Assembly: GCA_029245955.1 (NCBI GenBank)
Contig: JAQWOH010000043.1
Coordinates: 124,001-188,000 of the forward strand
Direction: 5' to 3'
From: Fuerstiella sp.
GTDB taxonomy: Bacteria > Planctomycetota > Planctomycetia > Planctomycetales > Planctomycetaceae
Length of the DNA: 64,000 nt
Position numbers and translations under genes: made by a program. This document shows positions 53,633-63,967 of this stretch, piece by piece. Positions within the stretch are counted from its first letter, which is position 1, and the number at the start of each line of letters is the position of its first letter. Under the pieces are notes generated by a model. The model did not search any database and was not told the origin of the DNA. It saw nothing but the letters and a program-made list of their open reading frames with translations.

Positions 53633-55924
53633 ATGAACAACCTCATCGTCATATTGTTTTCCATGATGATGACGGCCAGCGTGCTCTGGCCATCCGAAGG
53701 AGCGATCAATGGTGACGGGCTTCACCTGACGATTCTGTGGCTGATCACTGCCTTGATTGCTGTGGTCGTAAAACGACAAAAGAACGGTTCGACCGACAGC
53801 ATCACGTGGGATCGGACGCGGTCAGCCGCAACCGCTTTTATGGTCATGCTGCTGGCGGGATTCTGGTTGTCTACCTGGAATGTTTTTCACGTTCAGGGTG
53901 ACCGGCGGGCGGCACTGAATCTCGCTTTTGAGTGGTCGGGGATCGTAGCGGGATTTCTGACCATCGCCTGCTGGTTTCGCAGACAAAACACGCTGCATTC
54001 GATTGTGGCGCTGATAATTGGCCTTGCTGCGGGCACTGCAGTGCTCGGGATCTGGCAGCACCACGTCAGTTACGCACAACGCACAGAATGGTACCAGCAA
54101 CAACGATCGGAGCTGGACAGGACACTGCAGCAGAACGACATTCAGAGTTCAATGAAACGGTCACAGCTGGAAGGAGCATTCAAACGCATGAAGCTTCCTC
54201 TGCACGGATCCGAACGGCAACTGTTTGAGCGTCGATTAATGGACAGTAGTGAACCGGTCGGCCCGTTCGCGCTGGCGAATACACTGGGCGGCGTCCTGGC
54301 GGTTGCCGTCGTGCTGTTGATCGCAGGTGTCATTCAGGCTCTGCGCAGAAATGTTGGAATCTCAGTGCTTGGCTGGTGCATCACCGGCGTCAGTATTTTT
54401 GTGCTGACGTACTGTTTGTTGCTGACCAAAAGTCGCACAGCATGGGTCGGTTGCACTGTGGGAACAATGGTTCTTGTGGGAAGGCTGCGAACTGGAAAAC
54501 CGGCAGCAGGACTGGTCAGGCTTGGAGTGGGGGCAGCTATTCTGATTGCAGCCACTATGGGAATTGGCATTTCCACGGGAGCCATCGATCGGGAAGTAAT
54601 CATGGAGGCCCCCCGATCACTTCAGTTTCGCCTGCTGTACTGGACTGGCGCAGCTGGTGTGATCAAAGACAATCCGATGTTCGGAGCAGGTCCGGGCAAC
54701 TTTCGGCAGGTATACCTTCGTCATAAGTCTGTGGAATCAAGCGAAGATATTCTGGATCCTCATAACATTCTGCTGGACGTCTGGTGCTCAGCAGGGCTAT
54801 GCGGCCTGATTGCTCTGGTGGGTCTGCTGGTCTGCTGCATATCCGCGATCAAACAGTTCCGGAGATGCGACTTCCGCGTGAAAAAACGTCCCCGACGTCT
54901 TCCGTGGCCGCTTCTGAAAGGCGTTCTGGCGGGGACTGGCCTGCATCTGGTATGGCGTTGGTTCAACGGGGCAGATTTGGGGGCAACCGGGGTAGACTCA
55001 GAAAATCTGGTACTGCTGGTGCCGCTGACTGCATGCCTGCTGACGCCTTCGATCGTCCGATGCCTGTTGTTCACGCAGTCCAGTGCATCGGCGGCTTTGA
55101 TCTGCCTTTCTGTTCACCTGCTGGGTGCAGGGGGACTGCAAATTACGATTCTGGGGCACTTTTTTCTGATGCTGGCGGCACTTACGATATTCGGCGCACA
55201 TTCAGAGGCAGCCGCAGAGCAGTGTCAGACTGCGTCACGTACCGTCAGGCGAACGAACAACAGCCTGCGTCTGGCTGCAGTACTGGGCCTGGTCGCCCTG
55301 ACAGTATCCACCGTCCGCTTCGGGTTAATTCCCGTGCATCGCTCTCAGCATCAGTTGCACCTGGCAGATGTCAGAAAGACACACGGAGATCGCAACGGAA
55401 CATTGGCTGCGTTGAACCAGGCTGTGCGATCTGATCCATTTTCAGTCGATTCGCGCCAACAACTAACGCTGACCCTGGCGTACGACTTTCAGCAGTCTGT
55501 AGAGCGATATGCGCCGACTGGTCGTGAGAATCCTGTCGCCGCGCTGCAGGTGCCTTTTGACGCGGTCATTGCGAGTTGCGATCATCTGATTAATGCGGAT
55601 CAGCGCACGGGAACCGGATATTATTACCGAAGCCGGGTGTCAAACTCTTTTTGGAGTGTGAGCAACAACGATTATGAAGTATTCGCAAGCGCACATCACG
55701 ATTTGCGGTATGCTGTCGCGTGCGATCCGACAAATTCAGCTCTGTGGCTTGAACTTGCAGAATTCCAGTATGAGGGCGGTCTGTTCTCTGAAGCCTCAAC
55801 AACTGCAGTCAGGGCAACCGATATCGACACAGTGAATCGTCGCTGGGGACATGAAGATCAATATTTAACCGCGAAACAGCTCGGCCGTCTGAAACTGATT
55901 AAGAATAGCGCCGACATCGACTAA
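53633..55924 (+). CDS. O-antigen ligase/polymerase-like membrane protein with TPR-like tail
   Basis: 763 residues. About 12 membrane segments in residues 1-500, with a large extracytoplasmic part around 115-195. The O-antigen ligase (WaaL/Wzy) signature region reads LTKSRTAWVGCTVGTMVLVG, followed by FGAGPGNFRQVY and DPHNILLDVWCSAGLCGL (the His-Asn loop). Residues 570-763 are soluble with TPR-like features (LNQAVRSDPFSVDSRQQLT; LWLELAEFQYEGG). Known role of the family: ligation or polymerisation of lipid-linked glycans on the outer face of the membrane. Follows the WecA-like gene. Confidence 0.88.
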   Translation: MNNLIVILFSMMMTASVLWPSEGAINGDGLHLTILWLITALIAVVVKRQKNGSTDSITWDRTRSAATAFMVMLLAGFWLSTWNVFHVQGDRRAALNLAFEWSGIVAGFLTIACWFRRQNTLHSIVALIIGLAAGTAVLGIWQHHVSYAQRTEWYQQQRSELDRTLQQNDIQSSMKRSQLEGAFKRMKLPLHGSERQLFERRLMDSSEPVGPFALANTLGGVLAVAVVLLIAGVIQALRRNVGISVLGWCITGVSIFVLTYCLLLTKSRTAWVGCTVGTMVLVGRLRTGKPAAGLVRLGVGAAILIAATMGIGISTGAIDREVIMEAPRSLQFRLLYWTGAAGVIKDNPMFGAGPGNFRQVYLRHKSVESSEDILDPHNILLDVWCSAGLCGLIALVGLLVCCISAIKQFRRCDFRVKKRPRRLPWPLLKGVLAGTGLHLVWRWFNGADLGATGVDSENLVLLVPLTACLLTPSIVRCLLFTQSSASAALICLSVHLLGAGGLQITILGHFFLMLAALTIFGAHSEAAAEQCQTASRTVRRTNNSLRLAAVLGLVALTVSTVRFGLIPVHRSQHQLHLADVRKTHGDRNGTLAALNQAVRSDPFSVDSRQQLTLTLAYDFQQSVERYAPTGRENPVAALQVPFDAVIASCDHLINADQRTGTGYYYRSRVSNSFWSVSNNDYEVFASAHHDLRYAVACDPTNSALWLELAEFQYEGGLFSEASTTAVRATDIDTVNRRWGHEDQYLTAKQLGRLKLIKNSADID

Positions 55925-55977
55925 GCGCTGGCAATTCGGCCAGAGCTGGAAGGCCATTGTGGTCAGAAGGTGTAAAG

Positions 55978-57156
55978 ATGAAGATCCAGTCAATTGCCGT
56001 CTTCCTGTTGTTTCCCGGGATCGTATTGATCTCCGGTTGCGCCGATGAAATTGATGCGGAAGCTCAGACCGAGACTGCCCACGTTCACTCAGACGGCGAA
56101 GAACATGACCATAGCGATGATCTCGCCATTCTTCCGGTTCCTGCTGAAGAGGGACCGTGGCCCTCGGCGGTTGCCGAAGAAAAGACGTTCGACTTCGGCA
56201 CAATGCCGGTTGGTGGCGAAAAGGAACACGCCTTCGTCATTCGCAACGATGGAGAAGCCGACCTGCAGCTGATGGCCGGCGAGCCGACGTGCAAGTGTAC
56301 GGCGTTTGAACTGGGCTTGAAAACTGTCAAACCGGGCGAAGAAACGACTCTGCTTGTTCGATGGCTCGGTAAGGCCAAGGATGATTCGTTTCAACACGGC
56401 GGACCGGTGTATACGAATGATCCCAAACGCAAGGAAATCCGTTTTGTGGTGAAGGGCATCGTCGACACCTTGTTTGATGTGTTTCCCGATCGAGTCTGGT
56501 CAATCGGCACCGTCAACGCGAAAACGGGAGGAACGATACAGGGCGTGGTCATTTCACGGGTCCACGACGACTTCGAAATCACAGATATTGCCTGCAAGTC
56601 TCCACATATATCCACAGTCGTCTCTCCGGCTCCTCCGCATATCCTGGAACAATATCAGGGCAGGTGCGGCTATACGATTGACGTAACGTTTTCTCCAGAC
56701 GCACCTCCAGGACTCGCAGAGGAAGACCTGACGCTGAAACTCAGCCGTTCAGACGGTCCCGTCAAAGTCCTGGTGAGAGCAAAAATGGCAGGACCCGTAC
56801 GGGTCCTGCCCTCACCTGGGGTAACATTTGACAACATGGTGAATGGATTGAAATTGGGGCAGTTTCCGACGAACAAAGGGCGAAAGGCTGAACTCACCCT
56901 TTTGGTTGACACCTCTGAAATGTCAGAACCGTTTGCAGCCACATCGATCGACACGTCGCCTGGATTCGTCAAGGCTGAATTGAAACATGTGGCGCAGCTA
57001 TCGGACGAACGGTCTCGGTACAAACTCCTGATCAGTATTCCGCCAGGAATACCTCGAACTGAACGGGACCGGTCATCCCCGGGCCTGGTAGACATCCAGA
57101 CGAATCATCCATCCGGACAGACTCTCAAGCTGAAGCTATCGTTTAAAGCGTTCTAG
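55978..57156 (+). CDS. DUF1573 lipoprotein
   Basis: 392 residues from ATG 55978, with an AAGG site upstream. Lipobox VLISGCAD near residue 21, then a His/Glu/Asp-rich stretch (HVHSDGEEHDHSDD) that could bind metal. DUF1573 core: FDFGTMPVGGEKEHAFVIRN, Cys pair in GEPTCKCTAFELG, and VKPGEETTLLVRW. Two further beta domains follow. It is a second, longer DUF1573 protein beside that at 47.7 kb, and precedes the tetraheme gene on the same strand. Its role may lie with that secreted redox protein. Confidence 0.85.
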   Translation: MKIQSIAVFLLFPGIVLISGCADEIDAEAQTETAHVHSDGEEHDHSDDLAILPVPAEEGPWPSAVAEEKTFDFGTMPVGGEKEHAFVIRNDGEADLQLMAGEPTCKCTAFELGLKTVKPGEETTLLVRWLGKAKDDSFQHGGPVYTNDPKRKEIRFVVKGIVDTLFDVFPDRVWSIGTVNAKTGGTIQGVVISRVHDDFEITDIACKSPHISTVVSPAPPHILEQYQGRCGYTIDVTFSPDAPPGLAEEDLTLKLSRSDGPVKVLVRAKMAGPVRVLPSPGVTFDNMVNGLKLGQFPTNKGRKAELTLLVDTSEMSEPFAATSIDTSPGFVKAELKHVAQLSDERSRYKLLISIPPGIPRTERDRSSPGLVDIQTNHPSGQTLKLKLSFKAF

Positions 57157-57252
57157 CATCATATCGTGCCGCTCGACCACCGGATAACGCAGTGGGACAG
57201 TCTCCGGTAACGTTCCAGCAACACGCTGCCGAGGACGGCGTTTGGCCTTCAT
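57136..57252 (-). CDS. possible small basic protein, 38 residues
   Basis: ATG 57252 opens a 38-codon frame on the minus strand, MKAKRRPRQRVAGTLP through VVERHDMM, ending at 57136 inside the 3' end of the DUF1573 gene. The composition is protein-like and strongly basic at the start, but there is only a weak AGGT upstream. No family recognised; may be chance. Confidence 0.25.
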   Translation of the reverse strand: MKAKRRPRQRVAGTLPETVPLRYPVVERHDMMLERFKR

Positions 57253-57322
57253 GGTCTGTTACCTGGTGACTAGAGTTATCATTCGGGGAAGACCTGAACG
57301 AATTTCCGTGGTGGAATAAAAC

Positions 57323-58921
57323 ATGAGCTCGTCAGAACCAACACGGAATGCAGCCGTACTCCTCTGCCTGCTGGCAGGCACCGTCTGCCTGACAATCTTC
57401 CTGAATCAGGAAACCGAAACGGAGGTTGGCTCAGAGACTTCGCAGGCTGTAAGAGCTTCAGCGCAGCCGCAGGCTGAACGGCCATCGACAGCGGGCATCG
57501 CGTCGCCCGATACTGTGCTGCCCGTCTGGGAAGAGTGGCCCAGGCCTCAACTGGCCCTGCTTCTGACAGGTGAACAACAGGGGTATTTTGAACCATGCGG
57601 CTGTACGTCCAGTCAACTTGGCGGAATGTCCCGACGAGCGGACCTTGCTCGAAAACTGACGGACGTCGGGTGGACCGTCCGCGGACTGGATGTTGGAGGA
57701 ATCAGTCGTCGCACAACGCGGCAGGCACAAATCAAGTTTGAAACAACCCTCGCAGCTCTGCGGGAACTCGACTATTTGGCAATCGGACTTGGCCCGGAAG
57801 AACTGCGAATGCAGCCGGACTTTCTGCTGTCCCAGCATGTTCCGCCTTTGCAGTTTCTCAGTGCCAACCTCGAATTCTTCGGCGTATCGGACCTTGGGAC
57901 ACCACTGTCGAGTGCGATCATTGAAGCTGACGGTCTGCGGGTCGGCATAACATCGGTGATGTCGGACAACCTTCAGAAAGAAGTCCTGCCGCATCCGGAT
58001 ATCATATGGAAGGACCCAGCAGTGGCTCTGCCAGACGTCCTGGCAGAGTTTGACACGAGGGATGTTGGTCTGCGAGTGTTGCTTTCGCAGGCCACCGTGA
58101 GTGAATCCGAAGCGTTGGCACTTCAGTTCCCGCAGTTTGATGTCGTTCTGACAGCGCAGGGAACCGGGGACCCGGATCCTAAAGCACCCATGAGAAAGAT
58201 CGGCAACACGCTGCTGCTGGAAACCGGACGCAAAGGCAAATACGCAGGAGTTCTTGGCGTCTATCCGAATAACCGTGAAACTCCATTCCGGTACAAGCTG
58301 ATCAGCCTTGAAAGGGACGATTTCGGTGAGACACCATCGATGATCACGCTGATGCAGACGTATCAGCAACGTCTTGAATCAGAACAGATCGTGCTCACCG
58401 ACGCGGTAGGAGCCCCACATCCGTCGGGAGCCACATTCGTCGGAGCAGAAACTTGTGGCACGTGCCACGAAAGTGCAATGGACGTCTGGAAAAAGACCGG
58501 ACACGCTCACGCACTTGAAAGTCTGGATCCGCAAAACCAGCGTATCGGGCATGAAAGGTTAAATGGTGTCAAACGCACATATGACCCCGAGTGCCTGGCA
58601 TGTCACGTAACGGGCTGGGATCCGCACGATTACATTCGTTTTCAGTCCGGTTTTCTGAATGAGAAGTTTGCCGCCGACGACGACGAAAAAGAACTGCACA
58701 AACTCATGGCGGGAACTCAATGCGAAAACTGCCATGGTCCAGGCAGTCGACACATCGAACTGGTCGAGGCGGACGACCTGGCGGCTGCCGCACAGGAAGT
58801 TCGAGTGACCCTTGAACAGGCAAAAAAAGGAGTATGTGAGAAATGTCACGACCTGGACAACAGTCCGAAGTTTGACTTTGATGAATACTGGGACCGCGTT
58901 AAACACTACGGCATGGATTGA
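57323..58921 (+). CDS. tetraheme cytochrome c with UshA-like metallophosphoesterase-type domain
   Basis: 532 residues. N-terminal hydrophobic segment (about 8-30, LLCLLAGTVCLTIFL). Residues 75-330 recall UshA-type 5'-nucleotidases of the redox-linked subfamily: GYFEPCGCTSSQLGG with its Cys pair, LDVGGISRRT, YLAIGLGPEELRM, and RVLLSQATVSESEALALQ. Four CxxCH motifs follow: CGTCH near 378, CLACH near 424, CENCH near 467, CEKCH near 504. The usual metallophosphoesterase metal ligands are incomplete, so catalysis is uncertain; the N-terminal domain may be a binding module. Its stop overlaps the next start by four bases. Confidence 0.85.
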   Translation: MSSSEPTRNAAVLLCLLAGTVCLTIFLNQETETEVGSETSQAVRASAQPQAERPSTAGIASPDTVLPVWEEWPRPQLALLLTGEQQGYFEPCGCTSSQLGGMSRRADLARKLTDVGWTVRGLDVGGISRRTTRQAQIKFETTLAALRELDYLAIGLGPEELRMQPDFLLSQHVPPLQFLSANLEFFGVSDLGTPLSSAIIEADGLRVGITSVMSDNLQKEVLPHPDIIWKDPAVALPDVLAEFDTRDVGLRVLLSQATVSESEALALQFPQFDVVLTAQGTGDPDPKAPMRKIGNTLLLETGRKGKYAGVLGVYPNNRETPFRYKLISLERDDFGETPSMITLMQTYQQRLESEQIVLTDAVGAPHPSGATFVGAETCGTCHESAMDVWKKTGHAHALESLDPQNQRIGHERLNGVKRTYDPECLACHVTGWDPHDYIRFQSGFLNEKFAADDDEKELHKLMAGTQCENCHGPGSRHIELVEADDLAAAAQEVRVTLEQAKKGVCEKCHDLDNSPKFDFDEYWDRVKHYGMD

Positions 58922-59397
58922 CGGATTTGCACAATCCCGATTTACAAATGACACCGGAAATCCTCGATCAGATTACCGAAATGGTTGGAATCGTTCCCCC
59001 CGAAGAATACCTCAGTTTGCTGCAGGACTATCCGGAAGTCCTGCAGTCCGTCAACCGGGCCATTGACGATTCGGAATCTGAAGGTACGGTAGCGGACGTC
59101 GAACTGATTCGAAATCCGCTGTGCATTCTCGAAATCAACCGGGAAGCCCGTGTGGACTCGGTGCTGGAACCGGATGGCACAGAATTCTACTGGCCTGAAC
59201 AGCTGATGATCATCGGCGAAACCGGAGCAGGCGACTATTATTGTATTGATGTGGATCAGCAGGTGACGGGCGTGATGCAGTTCGATCATCATTCAGTGGG
59301 TTTCGAGGTTATCGCCGATTCATTAAACGAGTTTGTTGAAATGCTGGAAGATACCTTTAGCGGCGAGTGGTCCGAGGAAGACGAGACTGACGAATAA
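58918..59397 (+). CDS. SUKH/SMI1-KNR4-like protein
   Basis: 159 residues from TTG 58918 (ATG 58948 is the alternative). The N-terminus LDQITEMVGIVPPEEYLSLL and the region FYWPEQLMIIGETGAGDYYC with YCIDVDQQVTGVMQFDHHSVGF match the SUKH fold. SUKH proteins act as immunity or regulatory partners in several contexts; no toxin gene is seen nearby. The TTGA overlap with the tetraheme gene and the one-base overlap with the next gene indicate one transcription unit, so a link to that redox protein is more likely than immunity. Confidence 0.75.
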   Translation: MTDLHNPDLQMTPEILDQITEMVGIVPPEEYLSLLQDYPEVLQSVNRAIDDSESEGTVADVELIRNPLCILEINREARVDSVLEPDGTEFYWPEQLMIIGETGAGDYYCIDVDQQVTGVMQFDHHSVGFEVIADSLNEFVEMLEDTFSGEWSEEDETDE

Positions 59398-59711
59398 TGG
59401 AAACCCCCAAGAACATTCGCGTACACAAGGAGGCTGGTGTGCTGGAGTTGGTCTGGACGGACGATGATGTGTCCCGAATTCCATTTCGGGCTGTCAGACA
59501 GGACTGTCGTTGTGCGGCGTGCGTGGACGAATTCACCGGACGACAGATTCTTGAACCCGATAGTGTTCCCGAATCGATCATGCCTGATGACGTTTCGTTG
59601 ACCGGAAATTACGCGCTGAAATTTCTGTGGTCAGACACACACGACTCCGGTCTGTTCACCTGGAACCACCTGCGTTCAATTGCCCGCAGACTGGACGCGA
59701 ACGACGCTTGA
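59397..59711 (+). CDS. DUF971 domain protein
   Basis: 104 residues. VLELVWTDDDVSRIPFRAVR, then CRCAACVDEFTGRQ with Cys pairs, and ALKFLWSDTHDSGLFTWNHL; this is the DUF971 fold found as the N-terminal part of gamma-butyrobetaine hydroxylase and as a stand-alone small protein. The stop of the SUKH gene and this ATG overlap in TAATG. Stand-alone members have been linked to iron-sulfur or thiol chemistry only tentatively. Third gene of the tetraheme unit. Confidence 0.85.
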   Translation: METPKNIRVHKEAGVLELVWTDDDVSRIPFRAVRQDCRCAACVDEFTGRQILEPDSVPESIMPDDVSLTGNYALKFLWSDTHDSGLFTWNHLRSIARRLDANDA

Positions 59712-59942
59712 CGGAATTTTCGTACGGGCCCCGCGATGCCCAATGCGAATCCGTTACAATGCCGGAATCCGAATTCGCATTGGTTCCTAAGTGGAAAGCA
59801 GTCTGCTACTCTAAAGTAGCTGATCGCCGCAGATTAACCTTTCCCCAGTGTCCCCCCGACTCATGCAAGTCGCACGTTGTTTCCCTACGTTGCCGAGCCG
59901 GCAGGTGGCAGAAGGATCGGTGTACACCCGGAACATTTTGAA

Positions 59943-59958
59943 GAACAGGAGTTCGAAC
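59943..59958 (+). promoter_or_regulatory. LexA/DinR-like box overlapping the recA ribosome site
   Basis: GAACAGGAGTTC is a GAAC-N4-GTTC palindrome of the Bacillus-type LexA box, and it merges with GTTCGAAC just before the recA ATG. It also contains the AGGAG ribosome site, so the match could be chance. LexA binding here would block both transcription and translation start. Confidence 0.35.
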
Positions 59959-59959
59959 A

Positions 59960-61042
59960 ATGGCGAAATCACGAAGTAAAGCAGTGCCTGCCAAGTCGGC
60001 GCCGGCAGGTGGTGACGGGAAGGCAATGCTGGAAAATGCGGTCGGGCAGATCGAAAAGATGTTCGGTCAGGGCTCAATCATGAAGCTCAATTCCCCCGCT
60101 GATGCCGGGGGAATTCCGGGCATTGCGACCGGTGCCCTGTCGCTGGACATTGCTCTCGGTGGTCGAGGATTTCCGCGTGGCCGAATCATCGAGTTGTATG
60201 GACCAGAATCGAGTGGTAAAACAACCTTGGCGTTACATGCGATCGGCAGTGCTCAGAAAGCAGGCGGAATTGCAGCGTTCATTGACGCGGAACATGCGCT
60301 GGATCCTTCATGGGCGCGAAAAATTGGTGTCAATCTGGATGATCTTCTGGTGAGTCAGCCTTCGTACGGGGAAGAAGCTCTGCAGATTGCGGAAATGCTG
60401 ATCAAGTCGAACGCCGTCGACCTCATCGTGGTTGACTCGGTCGCTGCACTCGTTCCCAAGGCGGAACTTGACGGTGAAATCGGCGATACACATGTGGGTC
60501 TGCAGGCGCGGATGATGAGTCAGGCCATGCGGAAACTGACCGGTGCAATTTCACGTTCCAAGACCACCGTTATCTTCATTAACCAGATCCGTGAGAAGAT
60601 TGGCGTAATGTTTGGTAGTCCGGAGACGACTCCTGGCGGTCGCGCCCTGAAGTTCTATAGTTCCGCTCGCGTTGATGTGCGGCGAATCAGCACCTTGAAG
60701 GATGGAGACGTACAGATCGGCATCCGCATGCGTGCCAAAATTGTTAAGAACAAGGTTGCTCCGCCGTTTCGCATTGCGGAATTCGACATGTACAACACGT
60801 GCGGCATCAGTATGGAAGCGGATTTGCTGGACATGGCGGTCGAAGACAAGATCATTGACCGCAGTGGAAGCTGGTTCAGCTACGGTAAGAACAAACTGGG
60901 ACAGGGCCGCGATCGTGCTCGATTGTTCCTTGAAGAAAATCCGGAAGCCGCAGCAGAAGTCCGTAACAAGGTCCTGACCGCCCGTGGATTCGCTCCCAAG
61001 GAAGACTGCGGGGCAGCCGTCAAAGAGACAGTAAAAGCATAG
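59960..61042 (+). CDS. recA: recombinase RecA
   Basis: 360 residues. Standard RecA layout: an N-terminal helix with [20 protein letters not shown], Walker [17 protein letters not shown], the [10 protein letters not shown] segment, Walker [45 protein letters not shown] with loop L2, and a Lys-rich C-terminal domain. Acts in homologous recombination and, where present, SOS induction by LexA cleavage. The AGGAG site is 8 bases from ATG. A terminator follows, and alaS lies 288 bases downstream. Confidence 0.99.
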   Translation: MAKSRSKAVPAKSAPAGGDGKAMLENAVGQIEKMFGQGSIMKLNSPADAGGIPGIATGALSLDIALGGRGFPRGRIIELYGPESSGKTTLALHAIGSAQKAGGIAAFIDAEHALDPSWARKIGVNLDDLLVSQPSYGEEALQIAEMLIKSNAVDLIVVDSVAALVPKAELDGEIGDTHVGLQARMMSQAMRKLTGAISRSKTTVIFINQIREKIGVMFGSPETTPGGRALKFYSSARVDVRRISTLKDGDVQIGIRMRAKIVKNKVAPPFRIAEFDMYNTCGISMEADLLDMAVEDKIIDRSGSWFSYGKNKLGQGRDRARLFLEENPEAAAEVRNKVLTARGFAPKEDCGAAVKETVKA

Positions 61043-61070
61043 TTTACTGCTCTCTGTATGGCGCCGAACA

Positions 61071-61104
61071 GGGCCGCCGATGTTTCGCGTTGGCGGCCTT
61101 TTTT
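61071..61104 (+). terminator. intrinsic terminator of recA
   Basis: GGCCGCC and GGCGGCC form a 7-bp GC stem with a 13-base loop, followed by TTTTTT. It begins 28 bases after the recA stop. Confidence 0.9.
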
Positions 61105-61330
61105 GTGGGCGGGGAACACCTTGGTTTCATGCACAACATTTCTGGCTGCCGTCCGTGCAGTCTGGAACGATTTGTGTAAACTTCCGCAGCACAGGGGGCG
61201 GGTACGGCATGCGTCGCACGGGTTCCTTCTGACGTTTACGGCCCTGCGGAACCGAAACCGAATTCTGAGTGTCCCGGCAATATTCAATCGTTGCTTGTGC
61301 ACATCGAATGTTCAGAACTGATTTCAGCCA

Positions 61331-63967
61331 ATGAAAACCGACGAACTTCGGGAAAAGTATCTTTCGTTCTTTGCAAGCAAAGGCTGCGTACGCCGCCCCA
61401 GCGATGTTCTGGTGCCGAAGGACGACCCAACGGTCTTGTTTACTCCGGCGGGAATGAATCAGTTCAAGAACGAGTTCATGGGCATTGGCAAGCTGGACTT
61501 CGCGGCTGCCACCACGTGCCAGAAGTGCCTGCGCACCGGCGACATCAGCAATGTCGGGGTCACAGCCTACCACCACACCTTCTTCGAAATGCTCGGCAAT
61601 TTTTCATTTGGCGACTACTTCAAGCGAGAAGCGATTCACTGGGCGTGGGAATTTCTGACGGACGCAAAGTGGCTGGGACTGGATAAGGACCGACTGACCG
61701 TCAGCGTGTACAAAGGAAAGTGGGGCTTTGACGAAGAGGCGTTCAATATCTGGAAGAATGAAGTCGGCCTGTCGCCGGATCGTATCGCCTGCCTTGAAGA
61801 AGACGAAAACTACTGGCCCGCCAGCGCGCCCAGCGAAGGCCCCGACGGTGTCTGCGGCCCGTGCAGCGAAATCTTTTATCACCCTCCAGGCGTGGACGGT
61901 GATGTCGAGATCTGGAATCTGGTCTTTACTCAGTTTAACCGTGTCGGCGACCCCCCGGACAATCTGCGGCCGCTGCCGTCAAAGAACATCGACACAGGCA
62001 TGGGTCTTGAACGAACGGCGGCCGTGCTGCAGGGCGTTGTGAGTAATTTCGAAAACGATGTGCTGAAACCTATGTGTCTGGCCGCGGGCGAAATTGTCGG
62101 CGTAAAGTATCAGTTCGATGCGCCGTCAGGACGAGCCGTACGGCGAATCGCGGACCACGTTCGCGCGGCCACCTTCGCCATGCACGAAGGCGTCGTTCCC
62201 GACAAGGAAAAAGAAAACTACGTCATTCGCCAGCTGGTGCGGCGAGCCCTGCTGGAAGGATATCTGCTGGGACACAAAGAACCCTTCCTCTACAAAGTCG
62301 TTCCCGCCGTCGTCGATGTCATGAAAGGGGCTTACCCGGAAATCGCGGAAACGGTCGGAAGTGTGCAGAACAGCATGAAGGAAGAAGAAGAACAGTTCCT
62401 GGGTACGATCGACCGAGGCCTCAGCCGATTCAATCGTTATGCCGACATTGCAGAATCGACTGTTGGCAAAGTCATCAGCGGCGATGATGCGTTTACACTG
62501 CACACAGAAGATGGTTTTCTGATTGAACTGACCGAAGCCATCGCCCAGGACCGCAACCTTAGTGTCGACATGACTGCATTCAGGGAACGGATGAACGAAC
62601 ACGAAGACATCAGCCGCGGCGGCAAGACCATTTCGGTCATGGCAGCCGGGCCTCTGGACTTGCTGCGCAAGGAACACGGCGACACAGAGTTTCTGGGCTA
62701 CGATGCAACCACAGCCAACTGCAAGGTGGTCGGCCTGATCATCGCTGACCAGGCGGTCGCCTCAGTACCGGCGGACTTTTCCGGGCCGGTCGGCATCGTT
62801 CTGGAACGTACACCTTTTTATGGTGAATCCGGCGGCCAGGTCGGTGACACAGGTCGCTTGTTCGCGGACGGCGTCGAGGTTCTGATTACCGACAGCCAGA
62901 AATATCAGCAGACGCTGTTCGTTCTGGAAGGGCGCCTGCGCCAGGGCAGTCTTACCGTGGGCGATACTGTGACTGCCGAGGTCGACGAAACACGTCGCAA
63001 TGGCATTCGGCGAGCCCACTCGGCCACTCATGTTCTGCACCATGCTCTGCACGAGACAATCGGCGAAAATGCGACTCAGCGCGGATCGAAGGTTGAAGCA
63101 GACGCGCTACGGTTTGACTTCGCTCACAAACAGGCCCTGACGCCGGAGGAAATTCACCAGGTTGAAGACATCATCAATGCCCAGATCGTGAATGGATCAG
63201 ACGTCAAAACCGAGCTGTTGCCGATCAGGGAGGCACGCGAGCGCGGGGCGATGGCATTGTTCGGTGAAAAGTACCCGGACGAAGTGCGGGTCGTGACGAT
63301 GGGCGACTTTAGTGTTGAACTGTGCGGTGGCACGCATCTGACGAATACCGGACAGGTCGGATTATGCCGCATCACGTCAGAGGAGCCGGTCGCAAAAGGC
63401 GTTCGCCGCATCACCGCGGTCACGGGACCGAAAGCACTGCAAAAAAGTCGTGAAACAGATGAATTGATCGCTCAACTGCAGCGACAGTTGAAAACGAATA
63501 AGCCAGAAGACCTGCCTGTTCGTGTGGATGCGTTGCAGCTGCAGATGAAGGAGCTGAACAAACAACTGAGCGAACTTTCGAAAGCATCGGTATCCGACGC
63601 GATCGGTGACGTTGTTGCTGCGGCTGAAGATGTGGGCGGTGTAAAGGTCGTGGCACAGAAGCTGGAGAATGTCACGCGTGAATCGCTCCGCGATTTCGCC
63701 GATCAGTTACGCGATAAACACAGCCCCGTCGCTGTCGTTCTGGCCGCCGAAATCGACGGTAAAGTGGCCCTGATCGCAGCAGTCAGCAAACCACTGGTCA
63801 AAGAGAAAGGATTGAATGCAGGCCACGCCGTGAAAGCAGCTGCTCAGATTGCCGGTGGCGGTGGCGGCGGACGACCGGATATGGCAGAAGCCGGTGCCAG
63901 GTTAGTGGGCAGGATCGACGATGCTGTGGCCGCTGGTGCAGTCGTGTTCAAAGAACAGCTGTCGTAG
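61331..63967 (+). CDS. alaS: alanine-tRNA ligase
   Basis: 878 residues, the full length. Catalytic domain: [20 protein letters not shown] near the start, [30 protein letters not shown] and [12 protein letters not shown]. The editing domain has [13 protein letters not shown] (HxxxH zinc and editing site) and CGGTH near residue 658. The C-terminal oligomerisation domain has a heptad region ([19 protein letters not shown]) and a Gly-rich loop [10 protein letters not shown] near the end. No truncation. Not linked to recA by a terminator-free transcript. Confidence 0.99.
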   Translation: MKTDELREKYLSFFASKGCVRRPSDVLVPKDDPTVLFTPAGMNQFKNEFMGIGKLDFAAATTCQKCLRTGDISNVGVTAYHHTFFEMLGNFSFGDYFKREAIHWAWEFLTDAKWLGLDKDRLTVSVYKGKWGFDEEAFNIWKNEVGLSPDRIACLEEDENYWPASAPSEGPDGVCGPCSEIFYHPPGVDGDVEIWNLVFTQFNRVGDPPDNLRPLPSKNIDTGMGLERTAAVLQGVVSNFENDVLKPMCLAAGEIVGVKYQFDAPSGRAVRRIADHVRAATFAMHEGVVPDKEKENYVIRQLVRRALLEGYLLGHKEPFLYKVVPAVVDVMKGAYPEIAETVGSVQNSMKEEEEQFLGTIDRGLSRFNRYADIAESTVGKVISGDDAFTLHTEDGFLIELTEAIAQDRNLSVDMTAFRERMNEHEDISRGGKTISVMAAGPLDLLRKEHGDTEFLGYDATTANCKVVGLIIADQAVASVPADFSGPVGIVLERTPFYGESGGQVGDTGRLFADGVEVLITDSQKYQQTLFVLEGRLRQGSLTVGDTVTAEVDETRRNGIRRAHSATHVLHHALHETIGENATQRGSKVEADALRFDFAHKQALTPEEIHQVEDIINAQIVNGSDVKTELLPIREARERGAMALFGEKYPDEVRVVTMGDFSVELCGGTHLTNTGQVGLCRITSEEPVAKGVRRITAVTGPKALQKSRETDELIAQLQRQLKTNKPEDLPVRVDALQLQMKELNKQLSELSKASVSDAIGDVVAAAEDVGGVKVVAQKLENVTRESLRDFADQLRDKHSPVAVVLAAEIDGKVALIAAVSKPLVKEKGLNAGHAVKAAAQIAGGGGGGRPDMAEAGARLVGRIDDAVAAGAVVFKEQLS

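Noticed and set aside
58918-59397. SUKH gene as the immunity half of a toxin-immunity pair
   Set aside because: No toxin, polymorphic-toxin repeat or secretion marker lies near; the overlap with redox-related genes favours another role.
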